Shown here one piece after another: positions 31,382-40,461 of a stretch of DNA of 64,000 nt. Each line of letters starts with the position of its first letter. The first letter of the stretch is position 1. A program made the translations under genes and the position numbers. Under the pieces are notes generated by a model, which saw only the letters and a list, made by a program, of their open reading frames with translations, was not told the DNA's origin and did no database searches. Source of the DNA: Flavihumibacter stibioxidans (GTDB lineage: Bacteria; Bacteroidota; Bacteroidia; Chitinophagales; Chitinophagaceae). Location of the stretch: assembly GCF_014332695.1 (NCBI RefSeq), contig NZ_MBUA01000001.1, forward strand, positions 1,364,001-1,428,000. Reading direction: 5' to 3'.

Positions 31382-33766
31382 GTGTCTGTAGAGGTTAAAA
31401 AACAAACCACCTGTTACCATTGCGGAGAAGACTGCCAGGAGGGAAAAATCGTACTCGAAGAAAAAAACTTTTGCTGTGAAGGCTGCAAAATGGTGTACCA
31501 GCTGCTCAATGAGCATGGGCTTTGCGATTATTATGACCTGAACAACAACCCGGGACAGAGTCAGCGTATCGCAGTGCGTAAGGATAAATTTGCCTTCCTG
31601 GAAGACCCCGGAATTGCGCAGCAACTGATCAGTTTCCGTAATGAAGAGCAGACACATATCACATTTTACCTTCCCCATATCCACTGCAGTTCCTGCCTCT
31701 ACCTGGTAGAAAACCTGCACAGGATTCATCCGGGTATTGTGAGAACAACGGTCAATTTCACCCGGAAGGAAACCGACGTAATCTTCAACCACAAAAAAAT
31801 ATCTCTCAGGGAAGTGGCCGAACTGCTTACCAGCATCGGTTATGAACCCTATATCTCGCTCAATAACCTGAAGGCTAAAAAGCCCCGCCTGCCCCGAACC
31901 ATGATCTACCAGCTGGGGGTGGCCGGATTCTGTTTTGCCAATATCATGCTGATGAGTTTTCCGGAATACCTGGGCCTGGAAGAAGCCGAGAAAAACCTTC
32001 AGAATGCATTCCGCTACCTGAATCTAATCTTATCACTGCCGGTGCTGTTATTCAGCGCACAGCCGTTTTATGAATCGGCCTGGAAAAGCCTGAAACACCG
32101 GTTCCTGAATATTGATGCCCCCATAGTGCTGGCCATCTGGGTAACATTTTTCCGCAGTGTGTTTGAAGTGCTGACCAATACCGGATCCGGCTATTTCGAT
32201 TCTTTCGCAGGCATTGTTTTCTTCATGCTGATCGGGCGGGTATTACAGGACAAAACCTACCAGCAGCTTTCATTTGAGCGCGATTACACTTCCTATTTCC
32301 CCATTGCCGTGACCGTTTTGAAGGAGGAAAAGGAAATACCTACCGCCCTTCCCGACATCAAGGCCGGGGATACCCTGATGATCCATCATGAAGAACTCGT
32401 TCCTGCTGATGGCATCCTCACCCGGGGCAAGGCCTTCATTGATTACAGTTTTGTAACGGGCGAATCGCTTCCGGTTTTGAAAGAGGTGGGTGAGATCATA
32501 TACGCCGGTGGCAAGCAGACCGGTGGCAATATGGAACTGCTGGTAGTAAAGGAAGTTTCACAAAGCTACCTGACCCGCCTCTGGAACCAGCAGGAAAAAG
32601 AAGTTCCTGAAGAGAAGGGAGTTTCCTTTGTGCACCTGCTGAGCCGGTATTTCACCTATATAGTATTAACAGTGGCCATCCTTACCGCTGTTTACTGGTG
32701 GGTGAACGATATCACCAGGATCTGGCCGGCAGTAACGGCCATCCTGATCATCGCCTGTCCATGCGCCTTACTGTTATCCAACACCTTCACCAATGGAAAT
32801 ATCCTGCGGATCCTGGGCCGGAATAAACTTTATCTCCGAAATGCCCAGTCCATTGAAGAGATGGCAGCCATAGACCACATTGTTTTCGACAAGACCGGCA
32901 CCCTCACCACCACCCACCGGCATGATGTTGTATATGAAGGCGAATCGCTTCACAAATCAGACCTTCAGGCCATTTCAGCCTTATCGTCCCAGAGCAGCCA
33001 TCCTTTAAGCAAAGCCCTGGTCAGGCATCTTGGTCGCAACCAGCTGACCGTATCGGCCTTTGAGGAGCAAACAGGGAAAGGGATCAGCGGGCAGATAAAC
33101 GGGGAATCTTTTGCATTGGGTTCTCTTCCTTTCATAACGGGCAAAGCGGCCGGAGCTGAAGGAACCCGGGTGTATGTTTCCCGGAATGGCAGCCTGCTCG
33201 GACATTTCAGTTTCCGCAATCACTACAGGAACGAGGTGAACGACCTGTTGAACGACCTGCAGTCAGAATATGGACTGGCAGTTATCTCGGGCGATAATGC
33301 GGCGGAACGCCAGACCCTGCAGCACCTGGCCGGCAAAAACACCACCCTGCTGTTCAACCAGCAGCCCCATGACAAACTGGAATATGTAAGAAAAATGCAG
33401 TCCGCGGGCAAAAAAGTGATGATGGTCGGTGACGGACTCAACGACGCCATTGCCATGCAGGAAAGTAATATGGGCATTGCCATAGCGGAGGATACCAATT
33501 CGTTTACCCCTGCCAGTGACGGCATACTGGAATCGGGGGCCCTGGCAAAGCTGCACCGGTTCATAAGGCTGGCAAAAGCCAACAAACAGATCGTGCTGGC
33601 CAGTTTTGTGATGAGCATTGCCTACAACATTGTTGGCCTGTATTTCGCGGTCCAGGGCACTTTATCACCCCTGATTGCAGCCGTGCTGATGCCATCCAGT
33701 TCGATCAGTATCATCCTGCTGACCTTCGGCAGCAGCAACCTGGCAGCCCGGTGGTTGAAACTTTAG
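31382..33766 (+). CDS. ccoI: Copper-transporting P-type ATPase (CcoI/FixI type)
   Basis: 794 residues from GTG 31382; a TTG one codon earlier is also possible, and there is no usable ATG. The Cys-rich N-terminus (CYHCGEDC ... CCEGCKMVY) and a heavy-metal domain (IHCSSCLYLVENL) come first. Then come the membrane helices, the phosphatase TGES motif, CPC in the translocation helix (IIACPCALLLSNT), the DKTGT phosphorylation site, SSHPLSKAL, and the GDGLNDAIAM hinge. It exports Cu(I) for assembly of the cbb3 oxidase encoded downstream. Confidence 0.93.
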   Translation: MSVEVKKQTTCYHCGEDCQEGKIVLEEKNFCCEGCKMVYQLLNEHGLCDYYDLNNNPGQSQRIAVRKDKFAFLEDPGIAQQLISFRNEEQTHITFYLPHIHCSSCLYLVENLHRIHPGIVRTTVNFTRKETDVIFNHKKISLREVAELLTSIGYEPYISLNNLKAKKPRLPRTMIYQLGVAGFCFANIMLMSFPEYLGLEEAEKNLQNAFRYLNLILSLPVLLFSAQPFYESAWKSLKHRFLNIDAPIVLAIWVTFFRSVFEVLTNTGSGYFDSFAGIVFFMLIGRVLQDKTYQQLSFERDYTSYFPIAVTVLKEEKEIPTALPDIKAGDTLMIHHEELVPADGILTRGKAFIDYSFVTGESLPVLKEVGEIIYAGGKQTGGNMELLVVKEVSQSYLTRLWNQQEKEVPEEKGVSFVHLLSRYFTYIVLTVAILTAVYWWVNDITRIWPAVTAILIIACPCALLLSNTFTNGNILRILGRNKLYLRNAQSIEEMAAIDHIVFDKTGTLTTTHRHDVVYEGESLHKSDLQAISALSSQSSHPLSKALVRHLGRNQLTVSAFEEQTGKGISGQINGESFALGSLPFITGKAAGAEGTRVYVSRNGSLLGHFSFRNHYRNEVNDLLNDLQSEYGLAVISGDNAAERQTLQHLAGKNTTLLFNQQPHDKLEYVRKMQSAGKKVMMVGDGLNDAIAMQESNMGIAIAEDTNSFTPASDGILESGALAKLHRFIRLAKANKQIVLASFVMSIAYNIVGLYFAVQGTLSPLIAAVLMPSSSISIILLTFGSSNLAARWLKL

Positions 33767-33849
33767 TGATGAAAATCATTGAAAAATGTGAGTATGGTCA
33801 TAATACAGTCATGGCCCCTGAAAATACATTTACAAAAATTTAGCACTTT

Positions 33850-34014
33850 ATGGGTGTAATCGTTCTGTTACTGATTGCCAGCATTGCCGTAGCGGCGCTT
33901 TTCCTGGGTGGTTTCATCTGGAGTGTAAAAAACGGCCAGTACGATGATGAGTTCTCCCCGCCCGTCAGAATCCTTTTTGACGACAAACCTTCTAATGATA
34001 AATCCGACAAATAA
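33850..34014 (+). CDS. ccoS: cbb3 oxidase maturation protein CcoS
   Basis: 54 residues. An N-terminal membrane helix (MGVIVLLLIASIAVAALFLGGFIW) is followed by SVKNGQYDDEFSPPVRILFDD, the CcoS signature with the QYDD motif. It is needed to put heme b and copper into CcoN. It lies between ccoI and ccoNO in the usual order; 20 bp before ccoNO. Confidence 0.93.
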   Translation: MGVIVLLLIASIAVAALFLGGFIWSVKNGQYDDEFSPPVRILFDDKPSNDKSDK

Positions 34015-34034
34015 CCAGATAAACAAGCACCAAT

Positions 34035-36158
34035 ATGCAGATTGAAAAGTTCAGTTACGACAACAAAGTCGTTAAGTGGTTTGCCTTTGCTACCATTTTC
34101 TGGGGTATTATTGGCATGACGGCCGGACTTTGGGCCGCCATTGCGTTATATTACCCCCAGCTCAACCTTAATTATGCTCCGACCACTTTTGGCCGGATGC
34201 GACCGGTTCACACCAACGCCGTGATTTTCGCCTTTGTTGGTAATGGTATTTTCATGGGAGTTTATTATTCCCTCCAGCGCCTTTGTAAGGCCCGAATGTT
34301 CAGCGACCTGATGAGCAAGATCCATTTCTGGGGATGGCAGAGCATCATCGCTGCGGCAGCAATCACCCTCTGGGCGGGTTATACCAGCGGTAAGGAATAT
34401 GCGGAACTTGAATGGCCGCTGGATATCGCCATCACCCTGGTTTGGGTGATCTTTGGTATCAACATGTTCGGCACCATCCTGAAGCGAAGGGAAAGCCATA
34501 TTTATGTAGCCATCTGGTTTTATATAGCAACCTGGGTTACCGTAGCGATGCTGCATATTGTGAACAGCTTTGAATTACCCATCAGCATGTGGAAAAGCTA
34601 CAGCTGGTACGCCGGTGTGCAGGATGCCCTAGTGCAGTGGTGGTATGGTCACAATGCGGTGGCCTTCTTCCTGACCACGCCCTATCTGGGACTCATGTAT
34701 TACTTTCTTCCCAAGGCGGCCAACAGGCCGGTATATTCCTACCGCCTTTCCATCATCCACTTCTGGGCGCTGATATTTATTTATATCTGGGCAGGTCCTC
34801 ACCACCTGCTGTACACCGCGCTTCCCGACTGGGCGCAGTCTCTCGGTGTGGTGTTCTCCGTCATGCTGATTGCTCCGTCATGGGGCGGTATGCTGAACGG
34901 ATTGTTCACACTGCGCGGCGCCTGGGATAAGGTAAGGGAAGAGCCCGTGCTGAAATTCCTGGTGGTGGCTGTAACCTGTTATGGTATGTCCACCTTTGAA
35001 GGTCCCATGCTGAGTCTGAAGAGTGTAAACGCCATCGCCCACTTCAGTGACTGGATTATTGCACACGTACACGTTGGCGCCCTGGGCTGGAATGGTTTCC
35101 TCACTTTCGGCGTACTCTACTGGTTGATCCCAAGGATGTGGAACACACAGCTCTATTCCAAAAAACTGGCTGGCACCCACTTCTGGATCGGAACCATTGG
35201 TATTGTTTTATATGCCATTCCCCTGTACTGGGCCGGATTTACCCAGAGTATGATGTGGAAGCAATTCACCGAGGAAGGGCAACTGAAATTCCAGTTCCTG
35301 GAAACCGTTACGCATATCATTCCGATGTATGTTTCCCGTAGTATTGGTGGCACGCTTTACCTGACCGGTGCATTCATTATGTTGTACAACCTTGTTAAGA
35401 CCATGAAGTCAGGATCTTTCGTGGCCAATGAAGAAGTGGAAGCTGCTCCGCTACCCACTGAGATCAAAACACATGGCAAGGAACACTGGCACCGCTGGAT
35501 CGAGAAAAGGCCCATGCAGATGCTGTTATTCAGTTTTATTGCAGTTGCCATCGGGGGCATACTTGAATTCGTACCAACTTTCCTGGTGAAGAGCAACGTG
35601 CCTACCATCAGCAGTGTGAAACCCTATACCCCGCTTGAATTACACGGCCGTGATATTTATGTGCGGGAAGGTTGTTATACCTGTCACTCACAAATGATCC
35701 GTCCCTTCCGTGATGAGGTTGCCCGTTATGGGGAATACTCCAAAGCCGGCGAATTTGTGTATGATCACCCCTTCCAGTGGGGATCAAAAAGAACAGGTCC
35801 GGACCTGGCACGCGAAGGCGGCAAGTATCCCGACAGCTGGCATTATAACCACATGCTTGATCCGCAGAGTATGAGTCCGGGTTCAATCATGCCATCCTAT
35901 GGCTGGCTCTTCGAAGACAAAATCGACACCACACTGACACCGAAAATGATCCGGGCCATGCAGACATTGGGCGTGCCTTACGAGGAGGGATATGCGGAGA
36001 AAGCCAACAAGGATCTGAACAACCAGGCCAATGGCATCCGGATAAACCTGAAAATGGAAAAAATAGAAGTTGGAAAGCACGACGAGATCGTTGCACTGAT
36101 CGCTTATCTGCAGCGTTTGGGCAAGGATATCAAGAGTGCGCAGACAGCGGAGAAATAA
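34035..36158 (+). CDS. ccoNO: cbb3-type cytochrome c oxidase, fused subunits I and II
   Basis: 707 residues. Residues 1 to about 475 are CcoN, with twelve membrane helices and the heme/copper His ligands (RPVHTNAVIFAF, WWYGHNAVAFFLTTPYLG, WAGPHHLLYTALPDW, HVHVGALGWNGF). A linker and one more helix lead to CcoO, with heme c site CYTCH near residue 549 and GPDLAREGGKYPDSWHYNHM. The oxidase reduces oxygen with high affinity and pumps protons. The N-O fusion is characteristic of Bacteroidota. Confidence 0.96.
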   Translation: MQIEKFSYDNKVVKWFAFATIFWGIIGMTAGLWAAIALYYPQLNLNYAPTTFGRMRPVHTNAVIFAFVGNGIFMGVYYSLQRLCKARMFSDLMSKIHFWGWQSIIAAAAITLWAGYTSGKEYAELEWPLDIAITLVWVIFGINMFGTILKRRESHIYVAIWFYIATWVTVAMLHIVNSFELPISMWKSYSWYAGVQDALVQWWYGHNAVAFFLTTPYLGLMYYFLPKAANRPVYSYRLSIIHFWALIFIYIWAGPHHLLYTALPDWAQSLGVVFSVMLIAPSWGGMLNGLFTLRGAWDKVREEPVLKFLVVAVTCYGMSTFEGPMLSLKSVNAIAHFSDWIIAHVHVGALGWNGFLTFGVLYWLIPRMWNTQLYSKKLAGTHFWIGTIGIVLYAIPLYWAGFTQSMMWKQFTEEGQLKFQFLETVTHIIPMYVSRSIGGTLYLTGAFIMLYNLVKTMKSGSFVANEEVEAAPLPTEIKTHGKEHWHRWIEKRPMQMLLFSFIAVAIGGILEFVPTFLVKSNVPTISSVKPYTPLELHGRDIYVREGCYTCHSQMIRPFRDEVARYGEYSKAGEFVYDHPFQWGSKRTGPDLAREGGKYPDSWHYNHMLDPQSMSPGSIMPSYGWLFEDKIDTTLTPKMIRAMQTLGVPYEEGYAEKANKDLNNQANGIRINLKMEKIEVGKHDEIVALIAYLQRLGKDIKSAQTAEK

Positions 36159-36180
36159 TGAAAAACATCAAACTCATTGT

Positions 36181-36348
36181 ATGAAGTTTATAAACTATCT
36201 CGAATCAATTTCCGGCATCAGTATTTACGGACTGGGATCACTCCTGATTTTTTCCGTCTTTTTCCTGCTGGTAACTATCTGGGCATTTAAAGCCGATAAG
36301 AACCTCATTGATGAAATCAGCCGGATTCCTTTAGATAAGAACAACTAG
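36181..36348 (+). CDS. ccoQ: Small cbb3 oxidase subunit (CcoQ-like)
   Basis: 55 residues from ATG 36181, with one membrane helix (GLGSLLIFSVFFLLVTIWAF) followed by KADKNLIDEISRIPLDKNN. Size, single helix and the place between ccoNO and ccoP identify it as the CcoQ/FixQ position. The sequence itself is weakly conserved, so the name rests largely on context. Confidence 0.75.
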   Translation: MKFINYLESISGISIYGLGSLLIFSVFFLLVTIWAFKADKNLIDEISRIPLDKNN

Positions 36349-36370
36349 ACTAACCAATAAAACAACCTGT

Positions 36371-37576
36371 ATGTTTTTCAGCAATAAATTGAAGGCCTTG
36401 TTTCCTGTTATGGGAAGAGTAGCCACGCTGCTGGTGGTGCTGCTGACCTCCTGCTTACCCGTGTGGGCAAAAGGCGCAGCGGGACCTCCCCCTGTCAGCA
36501 GCCTGGAAAATCCTTTAGCGCTCACCCTGATAATCATGATCGCTGTACTGGCAATAGTAGTGGTATTACTGGCATGGGTAGTGAATGGCGCCGCGGATGT
36601 ATTTATTACCAAGTATAAAAAGGAAAGGGCAGGCGTCGGATCTGCAGCCATGTTGCTGGTATTACTCTCTCTCCTCGGATCTCCGGCAATGGCACAGGAT
36701 GCAGCAGAAGCAGGCGCGGCGGTTTCCACTACCATCGGCGGACTCGACAAAACAACTTTTTATTTCCTTACGGGAGTCCTTTTCCTCGAAGTAATTGCTA
36801 TCCTTTATTTGCTCTATAACCTGCAATTGCTGATCAGGGCTGAGAAAGCAAAATCAGCCGAAGCAATCGCCGCGGCAGCAAAAGCACCCAAAGAGAACTG
36901 GTGGACAAAGCTCAACAAATTCAGGCCTGTTGAACAGGAAGCCGATATCGACCTGGGACATGATTACGATGGTATCCGAGAGCTGGACAACAAATTGCCG
37001 CCATGGTGGCTCTATGGATTTTATCTCTGCATCCTATTTGCAGCTGTTTACCTGTGGAGATTCCATGTTTCACATACAGGGCCCTCTTCAAAAGAAGAAT
37101 TCCAGATAGCCATGGCGAAAGCGGATAAAGAGAAGGAAGAGTTCCTGAAAAAATCTGCCAGCAATGTGGATGAAAATACGGTTGTAATGCTGGATGCTTC
37201 CGGCATTGCAGCGGGTCAGGCTACTTACATCACCAACTGTGCTGCCTGTCATGGCAAACTGGGTGAAGGAACCGTTGGCCCCAACCTTACCGATGATTAC
37301 TGGTTACACGGCGGTAAAATCAATGATATTTTCAAAACCATCAAGTATGGTGTTCCGGAAAAAGGAATGCGTGCCTGGCAGGAAGACCTGAGCCCGGTTA
37401 AAATTGCGCAGGTGGCGAGTTTCATCAAATCAATTCATGGCACCAATCCACCGAACCCCAAGGAAAAACAAGGCGAACCCTATACTGAGGAAGCTGCTCC
37501 GGCAGCAAAACCCGCAGCGGATTCAGCTGCAACTGCGCCCGGCGATTCGGCCATGGTAACAAAAGCTGCTCAATAA
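36371..37576 (+). CDS. ccoP: cbb3 oxidase diheme-type subunit CcoP with a single visible heme site
   Basis: 401 residues. N-terminal signal or helix (LLVVLLTSCLPVWA), then helices at about 55-80 and 115-140 and the CcoP N-terminal segment YDGIRELDNKLPPWWLYGFYLCILFAAVYLW. The C-terminal cytochrome c domain has one CxxCH (NCAACHGKLGEGTVGPNL) and a distal Met in EKGMRAW. Proteobacterial CcoP has two c-type hemes; here only one CxxCH is present. The tail is Ala/Pro-rich. Electron entry subunit of the oxidase. Confidence 0.92.
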   Translation: MFFSNKLKALFPVMGRVATLLVVLLTSCLPVWAKGAAGPPPVSSLENPLALTLIIMIAVLAIVVVLLAWVVNGAADVFITKYKKERAGVGSAAMLLVLLSLLGSPAMAQDAAEAGAAVSTTIGGLDKTTFYFLTGVLFLEVIAILYLLYNLQLLIRAEKAKSAEAIAAAAKAPKENWWTKLNKFRPVEQEADIDLGHDYDGIRELDNKLPPWWLYGFYLCILFAAVYLWRFHVSHTGPSSKEEFQIAMAKADKEKEEFLKKSASNVDENTVVMLDASGIAAGQATYITNCAACHGKLGEGTVGPNLTDDYWLHGGKINDIFKTIKYGVPEKGMRAWQEDLSPVKIAQVASFIKSIHGTNPPNPKEKQGEPYTEEAAPAAKPAADSAATAPGDSAMVTKAAQ

Positions 37577-37597
37577 TTATCTGAAAAGAAAAACAGA

Positions 37598-39007
37598 ATG
37601 GCAAAAGAGGACATAGAAACCATAGAAGAAAGTTTCCGCGACAGGATCGCGACAGTTGACGCAAAAGGCAAACGCAAATGGGTTTTCGCACAAAAACCCA
37701 GGGGCAGGTTTACCAATATGCGAAAATATGTGAGCTGGATTTTCTTCCTGATCTTCCTCACCCTGCCATTCATTTTTGTTAATGGAAGGCCGCTTTTCCT
37801 CTTTAATATCCCCGAGGCGAAGTTCATTATTTTCGGAAAGGTATTCTGGCCGCAGGATTTCTTCATTTTCGGGCTGGCAATGGTGTCCTTTGTGATTTTC
37901 ATTGTGCTGTTCACGGCAGCATTCGGACGACTGTTCTGCGGCTGGGTCTGCCCGCAGACAGTTTTCATGGAGATGGTCTTCCGGAAAATTGAATACTTCA
38001 TCGAAGGGGATGCAAATGAACAGCGATTGCTTGCCAAAGCTCCCTGGGATACAAATAAAATCCTTAAAAAGACAACAAAACACGTCGTATTTTATCTCCT
38101 TTCATTCATCATTGCGAATTATTTCCTTGCCTATATCATCGGGGTAAAGGATCTCTGGAAGATCATTACTGAGCCCGTAAGCGAACATTTTGTCGGCCTG
38201 CTTTCACTGATGGTTTTTTCCGGTGTTTTTTATGCCGTATATGCTTTCTTCAGGGAACAGGTCTGCACCGTTGTCTGTCCTTACGGCCGCCTCCAGGGCG
38301 TGCTGCTGGACCGCAACTCAATGATCGTTGCCTATGATTACAAACGCGGTGAACCCAGGGGAAAGGTCAAGGACAAGGAAAGCCAGCACCTCGGCGACTG
38401 TATCGACTGCCTGCAGTGCGTGAAAGTTTGTCCAACAGGGATAGATATACGAAACGGCACACAGCTAGAATGTGTAAACTGTACTGCGTGTATTGATGCC
38501 TGTGATAATATCATGGATAAAGTAGGACGGCCGCGCGGATTGATCCGGTATGCTTCCGAAAACGGAATTGAGAATCGCGAGCACCTGAAATACACCACCC
38601 GGATGAAATTGTACACAGCACTGCTGCTGGTACTGGTGGTAATCCTGTCCACCCTGCTGATCACGAGGAAAGATGTGGATGCCACCATTATGCGTACACC
38701 CGGCATGCTGTTTCAGGAAAGGGGCACAGACAGCGTATCCAACCTCTATAACATCAAGGTGGTTAATAAAACAATGAAAGACATACCTTTAACCGTGCGG
38801 CTGGAAAGGGGAGACGGCAAGGTCGAAATCATTGGTAACGGCCCCATTCATGTAAAACAGGAAGGACAGGGGTCCGGCTCTTTCTTTATCGTATTGCCAA
38901 GAAAATCCATCCTGGACCGCAAAACAACCCTGCAACTTGGCCTGTATGAAGGCGAACACAGAATTGACCGTGTGAAAACAAATTTCCTTGGACCTGTAGC
39001 AGAATAA
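37598..39007 (+). CDS. ccoG: Membrane polyferredoxin CcoG
   Basis: 469 residues. Membrane helices alternate with cofactor motifs: CGWVCPQTVFMEMVFRKIEYFIEG, CTVVCPYGRLQG, then two 4Fe-4S motifs (CIDCLQCVKVCP and CVNCTACIDAC) and a C-terminal immunoglobulin-like periplasmic domain (TVRLERGDGKVEIIG). CcoG reduces Cu(II) to Cu(I) during oxidase assembly. It follows ccoP by 21 bp. Confidence 0.95.
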   Translation: MAKEDIETIEESFRDRIATVDAKGKRKWVFAQKPRGRFTNMRKYVSWIFFLIFLTLPFIFVNGRPLFLFNIPEAKFIIFGKVFWPQDFFIFGLAMVSFVIFIVLFTAAFGRLFCGWVCPQTVFMEMVFRKIEYFIEGDANEQRLLAKAPWDTNKILKKTTKHVVFYLLSFIIANYFLAYIIGVKDLWKIITEPVSEHFVGLLSLMVFSGVFYAVYAFFREQVCTVVCPYGRLQGVLLDRNSMIVAYDYKRGEPRGKVKDKESQHLGDCIDCLQCVKVCPTGIDIRNGTQLECVNCTACIDACDNIMDKVGRPRGLIRYASENGIENREHLKYTTRMKLYTALLLVLVVILSTLLITRKDVDATIMRTPGMLFQERGTDSVSNLYNIKVVNKTMKDIPLTVRLERGDGKVEIIGNGPIHVKQEGQGSGSFFIVLPRKSILDRKTTLQLGLYEGEHRIDRVKTNFLGPVAE

Positions 39008-39011
39008 TCAA

Positions 39012-39458
39012 ATGACAATGAATTTCGGACATAAACTGATATTGGTTTTCCTGGCATTCGGAGCCCTGATGGGCACCCTGGTGTACATGAGCCTGAACAC
39101 TGAATTTGAACTTGTGTCAAAGGACTATTACAAGGATGAGCTGGCTTACCAGGAAGTGATTGATGCTTCCCGAAATGCCAATCAGCTGAACTCCAGACTC
39201 AGCGTGGCCCAGTCTGATGGACAGGTGGTTCTTCAACTGCCAGGTGAGATGACGGGACAGGCGGTTTCAGGTGAAGTATATTTTTATTGCGCTGCAGACT
39301 CCAGGAAGGACCGGAAGATTGCCCTGCAGACAGACAGCCAGGGAAAACAGGCTTTTGAAATAGGCAAAGCGGTTGTACCTGCAGGTTATAAAGTGAGGGT
39401 CAACTGGACTGCCGGGGAGAAAAAATACTATAATGAAGTTTACCTGAGGGTAGAGTAA
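39012..39458 (+). CDS. ccoH: FixH/CcoH-family oxidase assembly protein
   Basis: 148 residues. One N-terminal membrane helix (GHKLILVFLAFGALMGTLVYMS), then the FixH pattern SKDYYKDELAYQEVIDASRNANQL and a periplasmic beta domain ending in VRVNWTAGEKKYYNEVYLRVE. It stabilises the cbb3 assembly intermediate. Four bp after ccoG, and its stop overlaps the next start by 1 bp. Confidence 0.92.
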   Translation: MTMNFGHKLILVFLAFGALMGTLVYMSLNTEFELVSKDYYKDELAYQEVIDASRNANQLNSRLSVAQSDGQVVLQLPGEMTGQAVSGEVYFYCAADSRKDRKIALQTDSQGKQAFEIGKAVVPAGYKVRVNWTAGEKKYYNEVYLRVE

Positions 39459-40165
39459 TGAGTTGGGATTTTTTCATAGCAGGATTAAGCCTTGGACTGA
39501 TCAGCAGTTTCCATTGCGTAGGCATGTGCGGACCTATAGCATTCGCATTGCCTGTGCAGCACCTGGGTACAGTTCAGCGAAAGTTTGCCGTATTAAGCTA
39601 CCATCTTGGAAGGATACTGACCTACTCTATCCTGGGAGCCATTTTTGGACTCATGGGCAGGCAGGTTTACCTGGCGGGATTCCAGCGCTGGTTCTCTATC
39701 GGGTTGGGCATACTGGTTTTATTGCTGCTGATACAGTACCTGAATGACCGTAGTAAAATACAGCCAACCATCTTTTCAAAACTTCAATTCAAGGTTCAGG
39801 GATGGATGGGACAATTATTGAAGGATGGCCGTCCTGCTTCTTTTGGCCTGCTGGGGATGGCCAATGGCCTGCTTCCCTGTGGCATGGTTTACCTGGCCAT
39901 CGCAGGCGCCCTGAGTACAAATAATGTGGCGGACGGGGTTTTGTTCATGGCAGCATTTGGTTCCGGCACCTTACCCGCCATGCTGGCACTCAGCCTTTTT
40001 GGCCACCTCGCAAGCATTTCCCTGCGCAACCGCATCAGGCAACTGACTCCTTATGTGATCGCCGTTATGGGCATATTGCTGATCCTACGCGGACTGAATC
40101 TGGGAATTCCCTATATCAGCCCTGTTCTTGAGTCTGCCCGGGGACAGGCAGTATCCTGCCATTGA
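39458..40165 (+). CDS. TauE/SafE (UreH-type) membrane protein of the cbb3 cluster
   Basis: 235 residues, about six membrane helices. The signature SSFHCVGMCGPIAFALP near the N-terminus and GMANGLLPCGMVYLAI in the middle are typical of the DsbD-like UreH/SafE group found at the end of cco clusters, where a role in copper or thiol transfer is suspected. Translationally coupled to ccoH. It ends directly at the stop codon of the convergent small gene. Confidence 0.85.
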   Translation: MSWDFFIAGLSLGLISSFHCVGMCGPIAFALPVQHLGTVQRKFAVLSYHLGRILTYSILGAIFGLMGRQVYLAGFQRWFSIGLGILVLLLLIQYLNDRSKIQPTIFSKLQFKVQGWMGQLLKDGRPASFGLLGMANGLLPCGMVYLAIAGALSTNNVADGVLFMAAFGSGTLPAMLALSLFGHLASISLRNRIRQLTPYVIAVMGILLILRGLNLGIPYISPVLESARGQAVSCH

Positions 40166-40408
40166 TCAGAAAACACCCAGCCCTTCCCTGCCGGGCCTGT
40201 CTGCATAGCCCCATTCTTCCTCATCTTCCAGTTCCCTCATGTGGACCGAATGATCCGAAAGGATACTTAATACCAGCCAGACCATAATCGCGGGGGAAAA
40301 TGAAAAAAGGAACAGGATCCAGCCAAACCTGATATCCAGGGCATGCAGTACTATATACACCAGCAGGTAAACGGTGGCAGTTATTGTTACTATTACGCTT
40401 CTGGCCAT
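40166..40408 (-). CDS. Small membrane protein of unknown function
   Basis: 80 residues. Two hydrophobic segments (VIVTITATVYLLVYIVLHAL and WILFLFSFSPAIMVWLVLSIL) are followed by an acidic cytoplasmic tail (MRELEDEEEWGYADRPGREG). The stop abuts that of the TauE/SafE gene with no gap, and it lies 53 bp downstream of the histidine kinase, perhaps in one transcript with it. Not recognised. Confidence 0.65.
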   Translation of the reverse strand: MARSVIVTITATVYLLVYIVLHALDIRFGWILFLFSFSPAIMVWLVLSILSDHSVHMRELEDEEEWGYADRPGREGLGVF

Positions 40409-40461
40409 ACCTTACCTTTTGAATAAATAACACGCCCGCGGACAGGATGGTTCGGGAAGGG

